DNA of 64,000 nt, from NCBI RefSeq assembly GCF_019097595.1, contig NC_080715.1:1244573-1308572 (forward strand). The letters are read 5' to 3'. The notes beneath the pieces were generated by a model that saw only the letters and a program-made list of their open reading frames with translations, did not search any database and had not been told where the DNA came from. Below, piece by piece: positions 10,935 through 24,290 of this stretch. This stretch comes from Hemibagrus wyckioides. Lineage: Eukaryota > Chordata > Actinopteri > Siluriformes > Bagridae. The position numbers were made by a program, and so were the translations under genes. Position 1 is the first letter of the stretch. Each line of letters starts with the position of its first letter.

Positions 10935-12825
10935 GACAGCATAGGATGGTGGTGTGTAGGATGAATCTGATGGTCTGTAAGAAGAAGAGGTCAAAGATAG
11001 AGATGAAGAAGAAAACCAAGTGGTGGAAGCTGAAAAAGGAGGAATGTTGTGAGGAATTTAGACAGAAGTTGAGGCAGGCTCTGGGTGGTCAGGTAGTGCT
11101 GCCAGATGACTGGGAAACTACAGCAGAAGTGATCAGGGAGACAGGAAGAAAGGTGCTGGGTGTGTCATCTGGAAGGAGGAAAGAAGATAAGGAGACTTGG
11201 TGGTGGAATGAGGAAGTTCAGGATAGTATTCAGAGGAAGAGGTTAGACAAGAAGAAGTGGGACATGGACAGAACTGAAGAGAATAGACAGGAATACAAGG
11301 AGTTACAGCACAGAGTGAAGAGGGAGGTGTCTAAGGCCAAGCAGAAGGTGTATGATGAGTTGTACACTAGGTTAGACACTAGAGATGGACAGAAGGACTT
11401 GTACAGGTTAGCTAGGCAGAGGGATCGAGATGGGAAGGATGTGCAGCAAGTTAGAGTTATTAAGGATAGAGATGGAAAGGTGCTCACAAGTGAGGAGAGT
11501 GTACAGAGGAGATGGAAGGAGTACTTTGAAGAGCTGATGAATGAGGAAAATGAGAGGGAAAAAAGAGTAGAAGGGGTGAACTCTGTGGAACAGGAAGTAG
11601 ATAAGATTAAAAAGGATGAAGTTAGGAAGGCTTTGAAGAGGATGAAAAGTGGAAAGGCAGTTGGTCCTGACGACATCCCGGTGGAGGTCTGGAAGTGTCT
11701 AGGAGAGGCAGCAGTGGAATTTTTAACTAGTTTGTTTAACAGGGTTTTAGAGAGTGAGAAGATGCCTGAGGAATGGAGAAGAAGTGTATTAGTGCTGATC
11801 TTTAAGAATAAGGGTGATGTGCAGAGGTGCAGCAACTATAGGGGGATAAAGTTGATGAGCCATACAATGAAGCTCTGGGAAAGAGTAGTGGAAGCTAGGT
11901 TAAGGAAGGTAGTGGAAATTTGTGAGCAGCAGTATGGCTTCATGCCCAGAAAGAGCACAACAGATACAATTTTTGCTCTGAGAATGTTGATGGAGAAGTA
12001 TAGGGATGGTCAGAGAGAGTTGCACTGTGTGTTTGTAGACAGATGACATTGTGATCTGTAGTGAGAGCAGGGAGCAGGTGGAGGAAAACCTGGAGAGGTG
12101 GAGGTTTGTGCTGGAGAGAAGAGGAATGAAAGTCAGTGGTAGTAAGACTGAGTACATGTGTGTGAATGACAGGGAGGGAAGTGGAACAGTAAGATTACAG
12201 GGTGAAGAGGTGAAGAAGGGACAGGAGTTTAAGTACTTGGGGTCAACAGTCCAGAGTAATGAGAGTGTAAGAGAGTGTGGGAAAGAGGTAAAGAAGCGAG
12301 TGCAGGCAGGTTGGAATGGGTGGAGAAAGGTGTCAGGAGTTCTGTGTGATAGAAAAATTTCAGCAAGCATCAAGGGGAAGGTGATACAAGACAGTGGTGA
12401 GACCGGTCATGCTGTATGGTTTAGAGACAGTCTCACTGAGACAGAGACAGGAGTCAGAGCTGGAGGTAGCAGAGCTGAAGATGTTGAGGTTCTCTTTGGG
12501 AGTGACACAGTTGGACAGGATTAGGAACGAGTACATCAGAGGGACAGCTCATGTTGGATGTTTGGGGGACAAAGTTAGGGAGGACAGATTAAGATGGTTT
12601 GGACATGTCCAGAGGAGGGAGAGTGAGTATACTGGTAGGAGAATGTTGGACATGGAGCTGCCAGGCAGGAGGAAAAGAGGAAGGACAAAGAGGAGGAATA
12701 TGGATGGAATAAATGAGGATATGAAGCTAGTGGGTGTAAGTGTTGAGGATGCAGAAGATAGGGATAGGTGGAGAGAGATGATTCCCTGTGGAGACCCCTG
12801 AAGGGAAAAGCCCAAAGAAGAAGAA
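10935..12825 (+). pseudogene. RTE-like LINE (reverse transcriptase), 5'-truncated and internally deleted
   Basis: Remnant of an RTE-type non-LTR retrotransposon (BovB/Expander group by wording of conserved blocks). The apparent ATG at 10946 is internal: in-frame QHR precedes it and the endonuclease domain is absent. The first part (to 12046) carries the linker and RT fingers: KSGKAVGPDDIP, NYRGIKLMSH, QYGFMPRKST and then CVFVD, the start of motif A. The frame then jumps to DDIVICSES, the tail of the catalytic ADD block, so everything between motif A and motif C is deleted (joint at about 12040). The second part runs from 12042 to about 12390 (SKTEYMCVN, FKYLGSTVQSN). After a frameshift near 12392 the third part, to the stop at 12799-12801, has VRPVMLYGLET, MLRFSLGVTQLDRIRNEYI, RLRWFGHVQRRE and DRDRWREMI. 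The 3' end is GGGAAAAGCCCAAAGAAGAA, typical of RTE tails. It cannot be active. Confidence 0.9.
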
Positions 12826-12826
12826 G

Positions 12827-13120
12827 AATGAGATAATCAGAATTGTGAGATAATTGTAATAATAATGAGATAATCAGGATTGTGAGATAATTAATTGGAA
12901 TTGTGAGATAATTGTAATAATAATAATAATGAGATCATCAGGATTGTGAGATAATTATAATAATAATGAGATAATCAGGATTGTGAGATAATTATAATAA
13001 TAATGAGATAATCAGGATTGTGAGATAATTGTAACAATTGTATTAATGAGATAATCATAATTTTGAGATAATTAATCAGGATTGTGAAATAATTGTAATA
13101 ATAATGAGATAATCAGGATT
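12827..13120. repeat. A/T-rich minisatellite, about 36-bp period, adjoining the RTE tail
   Basis: Seven or so imperfect copies of GAGATAATCAGGATTGTGAG followed by ATAATTGTAATAATAAT. It starts within a few bases of the RTE-like 3' end (AAGAAGAAGAATGAGATAAT). RTE elements commonly end in short tandem repeats, so this may be an expanded tail; that link is inferred. Confidence 0.9.
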
Positions 13121-13550
13121 GTTTTTAACATACACAACAGGTTTTATTAACAAACACCATGACTGTAACGTCCAGTAACCTCCGTGGTGGTGCGTGCACC
13201 AGACATGGGGAAGACTAACTTAATCACAAAGACACAATATGGGACTCACTGAAACTGAAACATAAACAAAACCCTGAACATAAAACATGGCAAAACCTAA
13301 GCATTAATTTGGACATGACTCTAACAAGAACATAGAACATTAAACACAGAACAATGGCCAACAAGAACAGGTACAAAAGGATCCCTATTTATAGGGCACA
13401 ACATTAATGGGGAACAGGTGACACGGCGGGAATTAAACAATGGGGAAGGCACGGCACAAAATACATACAAAGAAGCAGGCTTCCCAGATTCACCTGCCAG
13501 CACCCTCTCCAGGTCTGGCAGGGAATTGTCCAGCTGTTCATGACAGTGAC
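13121..13550 (-). mobile_element. Candidate solo LTR or LTR-like fragment (minus strand)
   Basis: Read on the minus strand, a segment of about 425 bp starts TGTCATGAACAGCTGG (from 13548) and ends in TGTTAAAAACA (near 13121). It has a TATA-like box (TATAAATAG, 13391-13383) and a polyadenylation signal (AATAAAACC) about 20 bp before its end. TG...CA ends with promoter and poly(A) signals in this order suit a solo LTR. I see no clear target-site duplication and no internal retroviral-type gene, so a different interspersed repeat is possible. Confidence 0.4.
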
Positions 13551-14105
13551 AAAGACAAAATATTAATGAATGAAATTCAGCCCTCTCCCCACCACACACA
13601 CACACACACACACCTTGCATTGAAAGCATGACGTCTTTCACAGCAGAGAGCGAATGCTAATGCACATCAGCATCTCTTATCTGAAATAAAAAGGACAATT
13701 TCATGCAGTTTAGTGACCTCATACACAGCTCCTTTTCATTTCCACTGAAGATGGAGTTGACGAAGCGGAACATGGGTGTGAAAACACCTTTATTACCTTC
13801 CGTGGTCCTGAGGACATTTTTAATCTCTCATCTCTCTGCACTGCGTGGCTCCGCGGCTCATGACACGCAGATTCATCACGCTGATGTGTTCTCCAGCTCA
13901 GGGTGATTAGTATTCACAAAGCTTTTCTGCTTCTGCATCTGTGCAGACGGAGAGATATGGAAATGGATGTGTGTGTGTGTGTGTGTGTGTGTTTGCATAA
14001 ACAGAAGGAACAGAAACACAGGCTAGTTGACTATGCAGATTCAGACTGAGAAAAAATTCATGTATATAAATAGCACTTTAATCTCAGAGCATATTGGACA
14101 TTAAT
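13551..14105. other. Non-repetitive DNA with short CA/GT tracts
   Basis: (CA)n at about 13595-13612 and (GT)n at 13967-13991. The open frame at 13703-13906 has no recognised content. No gene is called. Confidence 0.5.
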
Positions 14106-14330
14106 AATAATAATAATAATAATAATTTTATGTATAATATAATTATTTATTAATATAATTAATGTATTATTACTACTATTATTATTAATAATAATAATAA
14201 TAATGATGATGATGATGATGATGATAATAATAATAAATATGTATAATATAATTATTTAGTAATATAATTAATGTATTATTACTACTACTACTATTAATAA
14301 TAATAATAATAATAATAATAATTTTTCAGC
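14106..14330. repeat. TAA/TGA trinucleotide microsatellites with a duplicated A/T-rich unit
   Basis: (TAA)n and (TGA)n tracts surround two near-identical copies (about 14128-14178 and 14239-14290) of an A/T-rich segment starting ATGTATAATATAATTATTTA and ending ATTATTACTACTA. The copies are about 111 bp apart, so the whole block is a two-copy tandem duplication with microsatellite expansion in between. Confidence 0.9.
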
Positions 14331-15612
14331 ACTGAATTGAAGATGAATTGAAGCATTATGTCCAGTTTTTCATTCTTTCCTCCATTTTTCACTAAATGAA
14401 GAATTAGCAAAGATGTGTTTAATTGGTATTCATGCAAATGCCACAGCTGACACTCGACCACATCTGCACTGCCACATACCCCCACTCCCAGCCTGGACCT
14501 GACTCCCCCTCCCCCCAGCAGGAGGGTAATCTGCCAGCACCATCTGCGCCCCCGGTCAGTGGACCACCTTGAATTAGAATAGCTGAAGAGAACGAAGAGA
14601 ATGTCCGGAGATCTGCTCTGTCACATCCTTCATATGATGGGGCAGGGCAGGATCTGAACAGAGGAACTGATTTGGTACTATAGGAGGGTTAGGACCGCCC
14701 ACTCACAGCTGGACACTCCTTCTTTATCATTCAGATCGTTCTTTGTACACTATCTATGGCTGTCTTTATTATGAGGTCAGTCAGATGGTGGTGTCCAAAA
14801 TATTGGGTACAAACCTCCAGTAACAGCTGGCTGGCCCCAGGTACTGCCTCATCCCCTTTTTGCTATTGGGTCCTGGACAGGTCACAATCACTGCAATCAA
14901 TTTGTGGACTCACCTTCCCATGGTCAGACACCGTCCCCTTCACTTATCCAATCAGATACCATTTTGGATGCTGTGAGTCTCGTCCAGCTCAGAACTCGGA
15001 TGTCACAATGCCTCTGATCATCACCATCAATGTCCCATCAAAAAAAAGCCTTGAGAAAGTTTTGTTTTATTCTGTTTTTTTCCAGCACTGGTCAGTCACA
15101 TGGAGTAAAGTTTCCATATGAGTCATTGGTACAAACAACTGGATTATCTCTTCTTTAGGTTGAGCGTCCTGCATGACTCAGCAGAACATCTGCTTTAGCT
15201 CCACACCACATCTGCGTACTGCAGGAACAGTCACAAACATTTCTCTAAAGCTCTGGTCAGTTTGTCTGAAGAATTAGTGGAAGACTGATCAACCTCCATG
15301 ATGTGGGAACACCACTGGACCCACTCTGCCCTCCTGCCTAGGTTATGGAGCGCTTGGTGCTGGGGTTGGTGGAGGAACGTGAGGAACTGGATGATAGTTT
15401 GGAGGCTTCCTTCTGGGTGTGTCCTGATCCCAGGTTTCAGCACCACCTCCATGTGTGAGGGTGTGTAAGGACACTTGAGTTCTGACCTCATCTTTATTCA
15501 GTCCATGACTTTCAGTGAAGTCAACAAAACAGGACAAGAAAAGATAACGGGTCCATCCCAGAATCCCAGCTTTTACTCCATCAGGTTCAAGTTCACGCTT
15601 CACAGCATCAGT
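14331..15612. other. Non-repetitive DNA, no gene recognised
   Basis: Mixed sequence of about 1.3 kb. Open frames at 14756-15121 (+) and 15231-15603 (-) have no motif that I recognise, no signal peptide and no splice context. It could include an old unclassified repeat. Confidence 0.45.
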
Positions 15613-15684
15613 GTGTGTGTGTGTGTGTTTAAAGTTTTTGAGCAGCGTAGGTGGATGTGTGTGTGCGTGTGTGTGTGTGTGTGT
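15613..15684. repeat. Two (GT)n microsatellites
   Basis: GT tracts at about 15613-15629 and 15655-15684. The sequences just upstream of each are alike (TTTAAAGTTTTTGAGCAG here; TTTAAAGGTTTTGAGCAGTG at about 5592, also before a GT tract), so the GT-bearing segment may be a repeat. Confidence 0.85.
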
Positions 15685-15817
15685 TTAATAAATCCACATC
15701 AGCGAGTTTTTATAACTTTTTAATCACGGAGTCAATTATTTCTCGGTCGCTGTTGCCATGATCACGAGAGAGAACTTCAGAGTGAAGTGCAAAAAGTATA
15801 GAAAAGTGTGGGAGGAC

Positions 15818-16395
15818 ACACACACACACACACACACTTATACATACTTACACACATGTACACACCCACACACTTAAACACACAACTACACACACTTAGG
15901 CACTCTTACACACACACACACATTTATAGACTTTTATACATATACACCCTCACACACACACTTACACACTCTTACACACACACATTTAAACACACATACA
16001 CACACTTAGGCACACTTACACACACACACACACATTTATAGACTTTTATACATATACACCCTCACACACACACTTACACACTCTTACATACACTTACACA
16101 CACACATTTAAACACACATACACACACTTAGGCACACTTACACACACACACACACACACACACATTTATAGACTTTTATACATATACACCCTCACACACA
16201 CACTTACACACTCTTACATACACTTACACACACACATTTAAACACACACACACACACACTTAGGCACTCTTACGCACGCACACACACATATATACACTTT
16301 ATATATATATATATACTTATACACAGGTACACACCCACCCACTTATACACTTTTATACATTTACACCCTCACACACACACACACACACACACTAC
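15818..16395. repeat. CA-rich minisatellite, about 110-130 bp period
   Basis: Four copies of a complex unit containing ATTTATAGACTTTTATACAT, then CCCTCACACACAC, TTACACACTCTTACA, ATTTAAACACACA and TTAGGCAC. ATTTATAGAC anchors start near 15921, 16033 and 16165, with a degenerate copy at about 16345. (CA)n length differs between copies. Confidence 0.92.
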
Positions 16396-16487
16396 TCACT
16401 AAAGAACCACTTCACCCTTTTATATAACAAACACAAAGAACATCAAACAAACCGAGTACATCAGTCAACTAAAGGCTAGATAGACTG

Positions 16488-16524
<37 letters not shown>

Positions 16525-16764
16525 CACATCCCACGTGGGGCAATTGCTTATTTTCCACTTTCTTTGAATCATAATTTCATGTCTGTGAGTCTTTGTGTCG
16601 TCTCACATAAAGCTTGATCTGTTTATTATGGAAATGTGAGTTAACACACTGTGTTGTGTGTGTGTAGCCCTGTGGCACTGATGCATTCTGGGAAGGATAA
16701 ATATAACACAGTCAGTGACCGTGAAATCACAACTGGACCCTGAGGCTTAGAAAATAAATGCAAA

Positions 16765-16807
<43 letters not shown>

Positions 16808-16940
16808 GTGATGTTGCTTTATTAAAGAACATTACAGAGAGAATCTGGAAGCCAGTGTAACGTACAGGAGCAGGAGCTGTGATGAAGCTCAGGTGATTAT
16901 TTTACTCTAGCAACATTTCATGAAGATGGTTATTCCTCAC

Positions 16941-16943
<3 letters not shown>
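16396..16943. other. Unique flank of the giant array, with GT and CA tracts
   Basis: (GT)n at 16491-16520 and (CA)n at 16765-16802, with otherwise mixed sequence. The last unique bases before the giant array are TTATTCCTCACATTA. No gene is seen. Confidence 0.6.
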
Positions 16944-16972
<29 letters not shown>

Positions 16973-16976
<4 letters not shown>

Positions 16977-17720
16977 CAAACACACACACACATACCTACA
17001 AACACATACACAAACACACATAAATACAAACACACACACACACACATACCTACAAACACATACACAAACACACATAAATACAAACACACACACACATACC
17101 TACAAACACATACACAAACACACATGAATACAAACACACACACACATACCTACAAACACATACACACACACATAACTACAAACACACACACACATACCTA
17201 CAAACACATACACAAACACACATAAATACAAACACACACACACACACATACCTACAAACACATACACAAACACACATAAATACAAACACACACACACATA
17301 CCTACAAACACATACACAAACACACATAAATACAAACACACACACACACACATACCTACAAACACATACACAAACACACATAAATACAAACACACACACA
17401 CATACCTACAAACACATACACAAACACACATAAATACAAACACACACACACATACCTACAAACACATACACAAACACACATAAATACAAACACACACACA
17501 CACACATACCTACAAACACATACACAAACACACATAAATACAAACACACACACACACACATACCTACAAACACATACACAAACACACATAAATACAAACA
17601 CACACACACACATACCTACAAACACATACACAAACACACATAAATACAAACACACACACACATACCTACAAACACATACACAAACACACATAAATACAAA
17701 CACACACACACATACCTACA
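16973..17720. repeat. Higher-order repeat at the array edge, about 50-bp unit
   Basis: About 14 consecutive copies of two basic units in fixed order: CCTACAAACACATACACAAA then CACACATAAATACAAAC with (CA)4-8. Copies differ mainly in (CA)n length. This is the most regular part of the whole array and it sits at its left edge. Confidence 0.92.
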
Positions 17721-20700
17721 AACACACACACACACACATAACTACAAACACACACACACATACCTAAAAACACATACACACACCTACATACACACACACA
17801 TACATACACACATACAACTACATACACACACCTACAAACACACACACAAGCCTACACACACACACCTACATACACACACACACATACCTACAAACACACA
17901 CACACATACCTACAAACACACACACACACATACCTACAAACACACACACACACACATACCTTCAAACACACACACACACACACATACCTACAAACACACA
18001 CACACACACATACCTACAAACACACACACACACATACGTACAAACACACACACACACACATACCTACAAACACACACACACACATACGTACAAACACACA
18101 CACACACATACCTACAAACACACACACACATATCTTCAAACACACACACACACATACCTACAAACACACACACACACATACGTACAAACACACACACACA
18201 CATACCTACAAACACACACACACATATCTTCAAACACACACACACACATACCTACAAACACACACACACACATACGTACAAACACACACACACACATACC
18301 TACAAACACACACACACACATACGTACAAACACACACACACACATACCTACAAACACACACACACACATACCTACAAACACACACACACACACATACGTA
18401 CAAACACACACACACACATACCTACAAACACACACATATACCTAAAAAACACACACATACCTACAAACACACACACACACATACCTACAAACACACACAC
18501 ACACATACGTACAAACACACACACACATACCTTCAAACACACACACACACATACCTACAAACACACACACATACCTACAAACACACACACACCTACACCT
18601 ACATACACACAAACACACATACCTTCAAACATACACACATACCTACAAACACACACACACATACCTTCAAACACACACACATACCTGCAAACACAAACAC
18701 ATACCTACAAACACACACACATACCTAAAAAACACACACATACCTAAAAAACACACACATACCTACAAACACACACACATACCTACAAACACACACACAT
18801 ACCTAAAAAACACACACATACCTAAAAAACACACACATACCTACAAACACACACACATACCTACAAACACACACACATACCTAAAAAACACAAACATACC
18901 TACAAAGAAACACACATACCTACAAACACATACACACACATACCTACAAACACACACACATACCTACAAACACACACACACACATACCTAAAAACACACA
19001 CACATACCTAAAAAACACACACATACCTACAAAGAAACACACATATCTACAAACACACACACACACATATCTACAAACACACACACACATACCTACAAAC
19101 ACACACACATACCTAAAAAACACAAACATACCTACAAAGAAACACACATACCTACAAACACACACACATACCTACAAACACATACACACACATACCTAAA
19201 AACACACACACATACCTACAAACACACACACATATCTACAAAGACACACACACACATATCTACAAACACAAACACACATATCTACAAACACACACACACA
19301 TACCTACAAACACACACACATACCTACAAACACACACACATACCTACAAAGAAACACACATACCTACAAACACACACACATACCTACAAACACACACACA
19401 CATACCTACAAACACACACACATACCTACAAACACACACACATACCTACAAACACACACACATACCTACAAACACATACACACACATACCTACAAACACA
19501 CACACATACCTAAAAAACACACACATACCTACAAACACACACACATACCTACAAACACACACACATACCTACAAACACACACACACATACCTAAAAACAC
19601 ACACACATACCTACAAACACACACACACACATACCTAAAAACACACACACATACCTACAAAGAAACACACATATCTACAAACACACACACACACATACCT
19701 TCAAACACACACACACACATACCTACAAACACACACACATACCTACAAACACACACACACACACCTACACCTACATACACACACACACACATACCTTCAA
19801 ACATACACACATACCTACAAACACACACACACATACCTACAAACACACACACATACCTACAAACACACACACACACACCTACACCTACATACACACACAC
19901 ACACATACCTTCAAACATACACACATACCTACAAACACACACACACATACCTACAAACACACACACATACCTACAAACACACACACATACCTACAAACAC
20001 ACACACACATACCTACAAACACACACACATACCTACAAACACACACACATACCTACAAACACACACACATACCTACAAACACACACACATACCTAAAAAA
20101 CACAAACATACCTACAAAGAAACACACATATCTACAAACACACACACACACATATCTACAAACACACACACACATATCTACAAACACACACACAAATACC
20201 TACAAACACACACACATACCTACAAACACATACACATACCTACAAACACACACACATACCTACAAACACATACACATACCTACAAAGAAACACACATACC
20301 TACAAACACACACACATACCTACAAACACACACACATACATACCTACAAACACACACACACATACCTTCAAACATACACACATACCTTCAAACACACACA
20401 CATACCTACAAACACACACACACATACCTTCAAACATACACACATACCTACAAACACACACACATACCTACAAACACACACACATACCTTCAAACACACA
20501 CACATACCTACAAACACACACACACATACCTTCAAACATACACACATACCTACAAACACACACACACATACCTACAAACACACACACATACCTTCAAACA
20601 CACACACATACCTACAAACACACACACACATACCTTCAAACACACACACATACCTTCAAACATACACACATACCTACAAACACACACACATACCTACAAA

Positions 20701-23700
20701 CACACACACACATACCTACAAACACACACACATACCTACAAACACACACACACACATACCTACAAACACACACACATACCTAAAAAACACACACATACCT
20801 ACAAACACACACACATACCTACAAACACACACACATACCTAAAAAACACAAACATACCTACAAAGAAACACACATACCTACAAACACACACACATACCTA
20901 CAAACACACACAAATACCTACAAACACATACACACACATACCTACGAACACACACACATACCTACAAACACACACACATACCTTCAAACACACACACATA
21001 CCTTCAAACACACACACATACCTACAAACACACACACACCTTCAAACACACACACATACCTGCAAACACACACACATACCTACAAACACACACACATACC
21101 TACAAACACACACATACCTACACACAGACACATACCTGCAAACACACACACATACCTTCAAACACACACACATACCTTCAAACACACACACACCTTCAAA
21201 CACACACACATACCTACAAACACACAGACACATACCTTCAAACACACACAAATACCTTCAAACATACACACATACCTTCAAACACACACACACATACCTT
21301 CAAACACACACACATACCTACAAACACACACACACCTTCAAACATACACACATACCTTCAAACACACACACACCTTCAAACACACACACATACTTTCAAA
21401 CACACACACATACTTTCAAACACACACACACCTTCAAACACACACACATACCTACAAACACACACACCTACCTTCAAACACACACACATACCTACAAACA
21501 CACACACATACCTACAAACACACACACACACACCTTCATCTACATACACACACACACATACCTTCAAACATACACACATACCTTCAAACACACACACACA
21601 TACCTTCAAACACACACACATATCTACAAACACACACACACATACCTACAAACACACACACATACCTACAAACACATACACCTACCTACAAACACACACC
21701 TACCCTACACACACACACACATACCTGCAAACACACACACATACCTACAAACACACACACATCATTCACACACACACATACCTACAAACACACACACATA
21801 CCTACAAACACACACACACACCTACACCTACATACACACACATACCTAAAAAACACACACATATACCTTCAAACACACACACATACCTACAAACACACAC
21901 ACACATACCTTCAAACATACACACATACCTACAAACACACACACACATACCTACAAACACACACACACATACCTTCAAACATACACACATACCTTCAAAC
22001 ACACACACATACCTACAAACACACACACACATACCTTCAAACATACACACATACCTTCAAACACACACACATACCTACAAACACACACACACATACCTTC
22101 AAACATACACACACATACCTACAAACACACACACATACCTACAAACACACACACACATACTCAAACACACACACATACCTTCAAACATACACACATACCT
22201 TCAAACACACACACATACCTACAAACACACACACATACCTACAAACACACACACACATACCTTCAAACATACACACATACCTTCAAACACACACACATAC
22301 CTACAAACACACACACATACCTACAAACACACACACATACCTACAAACACACACACATACATACCTACAAACACACACACACATACCTTCAAACATACAC
22401 ACATACCTTCAAACACACACACATACCTACAAACACACACACACATACCTTCAAACATACACACTTACTCTACAAAACACACACACATACCTACAAACAC
22501 ACACACACATACCTTCAAACATACACACATACCTACAAACACACACACACATACCTTCAAACATACACACATACCTACAAACACACACACACATACCTTC
22601 AAACATACACACATACCTTCAAACACACACACATACCTACAAACACACACACACATACCTTCAAACACACACACATACCTACAAACACACACACATACCT
22701 TCAAACACACACACACATACCTTCAAACATACACACATACTCTACAAACACACACACACATACCTTCAAACATACACACATACCTACAAACACACACACA
22801 TACCTACAAGCACACACACATACCTTCAAACACACACACATACCTTCAAACACACACACACCTTCAAACACACACACATACCTACAAACACACACACACA
22901 TACCTTCAAACACACACACATACCTACAAACACACACATACCTTCAAACATACACACATACCTACAAACACACACACACCTTCAAACACACACACATACC
23001 TGCAAACACACACACATACCTACAAACACACACACATACCTTCAAACACACACAAATACCTTCAAACACACACACACCTTCAAACACACACACATACCTG
23101 CAAACACACACACATACCTACAAACACACACACATACCTAAACAACACACACACACATACTCTACAAACACACACATACCTACACACACACACATACCTA
23201 CAAACACACACATACTCTAAACAAACACACACACATACTCTACAAACACACACACACATACCTTCAAACACACACACATACCTTCAAACACACACACACA
23301 TACCTACAAACACACACATACCTACACACACACACATACCTACAAACACACACATACCTACAAACACACACACATACCTACAAACACACACACATACCTA
23401 CAAACACACACACATACCTTCAAACACACACACACCTTCAAACACACACACACCTTCAAACACACACACACATACCTTCAAACATACACACATACCTACA
23501 AACACACACATACCTACAAACACACACACATACCTTCAAACATACAAACACACACACACATACCTACAAACACACACACACCTTCAAACACACACACATA
23601 CCTGCAAACACACACACATACCTACAAACACACACACATACCTTCAAACATACACACATACCTACAAACACACACACATACCTTCAAACACACACACATA

Positions 23701-24044
23701 CCTACAAACACACACATACCTTCAAACATACACACATACCTACAAACACACACACATACCTTCAAACACACACACATACCTTCAAACACACACACATACC
23801 TTCAAACACACACACATACCTGCAAACACACACACATACCTACAAACACACACAGATACCTAAAAAACACACACACATCCCTACAAACACACACACATAC
23901 TCTACACACACACACATACTCTACAAACACACACACACATACCTACAAACACACACACACATACTCTAAAAAACACACACACACATACTCTACGAACACA
24001 CACACATACTCTACAAACACACACACATACCTACAATCACACAC

Positions 24045-24290
24045 ATACATACCTACACATACACACACACCTACATACACACACATACAACTACATACAC
24101 ACACCTACATACACATACACACATAACTATACACACACACACATACACACCTACATACACACACACACCTACACACACACACCTACACACACATACACCT
24201 ACATACACCTACATTCACACACACACACATACCTACAAACACACACACACACCTAAAAAAACACACACACACACACATACCTTCAAACAC
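24045..24290. repeat. Complex array module, copy A
   Basis: A block of about 250 bp that breaks the simple unit: CCTACACATACACACACACC, ACATACAACTACATAC, CATAACTATACACAC, ACATACACCTACATACACCT and ACATTCACAC, closing with CTTCAAACACAGAC. Further copies lie near 24693-24990, 30290-30545, 30672-30760 (short), 30960-31270, 32236-32480 and 32605-32910. Confidence 0.88.

Noticed and set aside
10946..10948. ATG as true start of the RTE-like protein
   Set aside because: Family-like residues (QHR) precede it in frame and the endonuclease domain is missing, so this is a truncation point and not a start.
11230..11835. 201-codon minus-strand frame
   Set aside because: Antisense shadow of the RTE-like reverse transcriptase; Ser/Leu/Phe-rich from reverse reading of Lys/Glu-rich codons.
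14756..15121. Possible 121-residue gene
   Set aside because: No recognised domain, no supporting splice or promoter context, and composition typical of chance frames.
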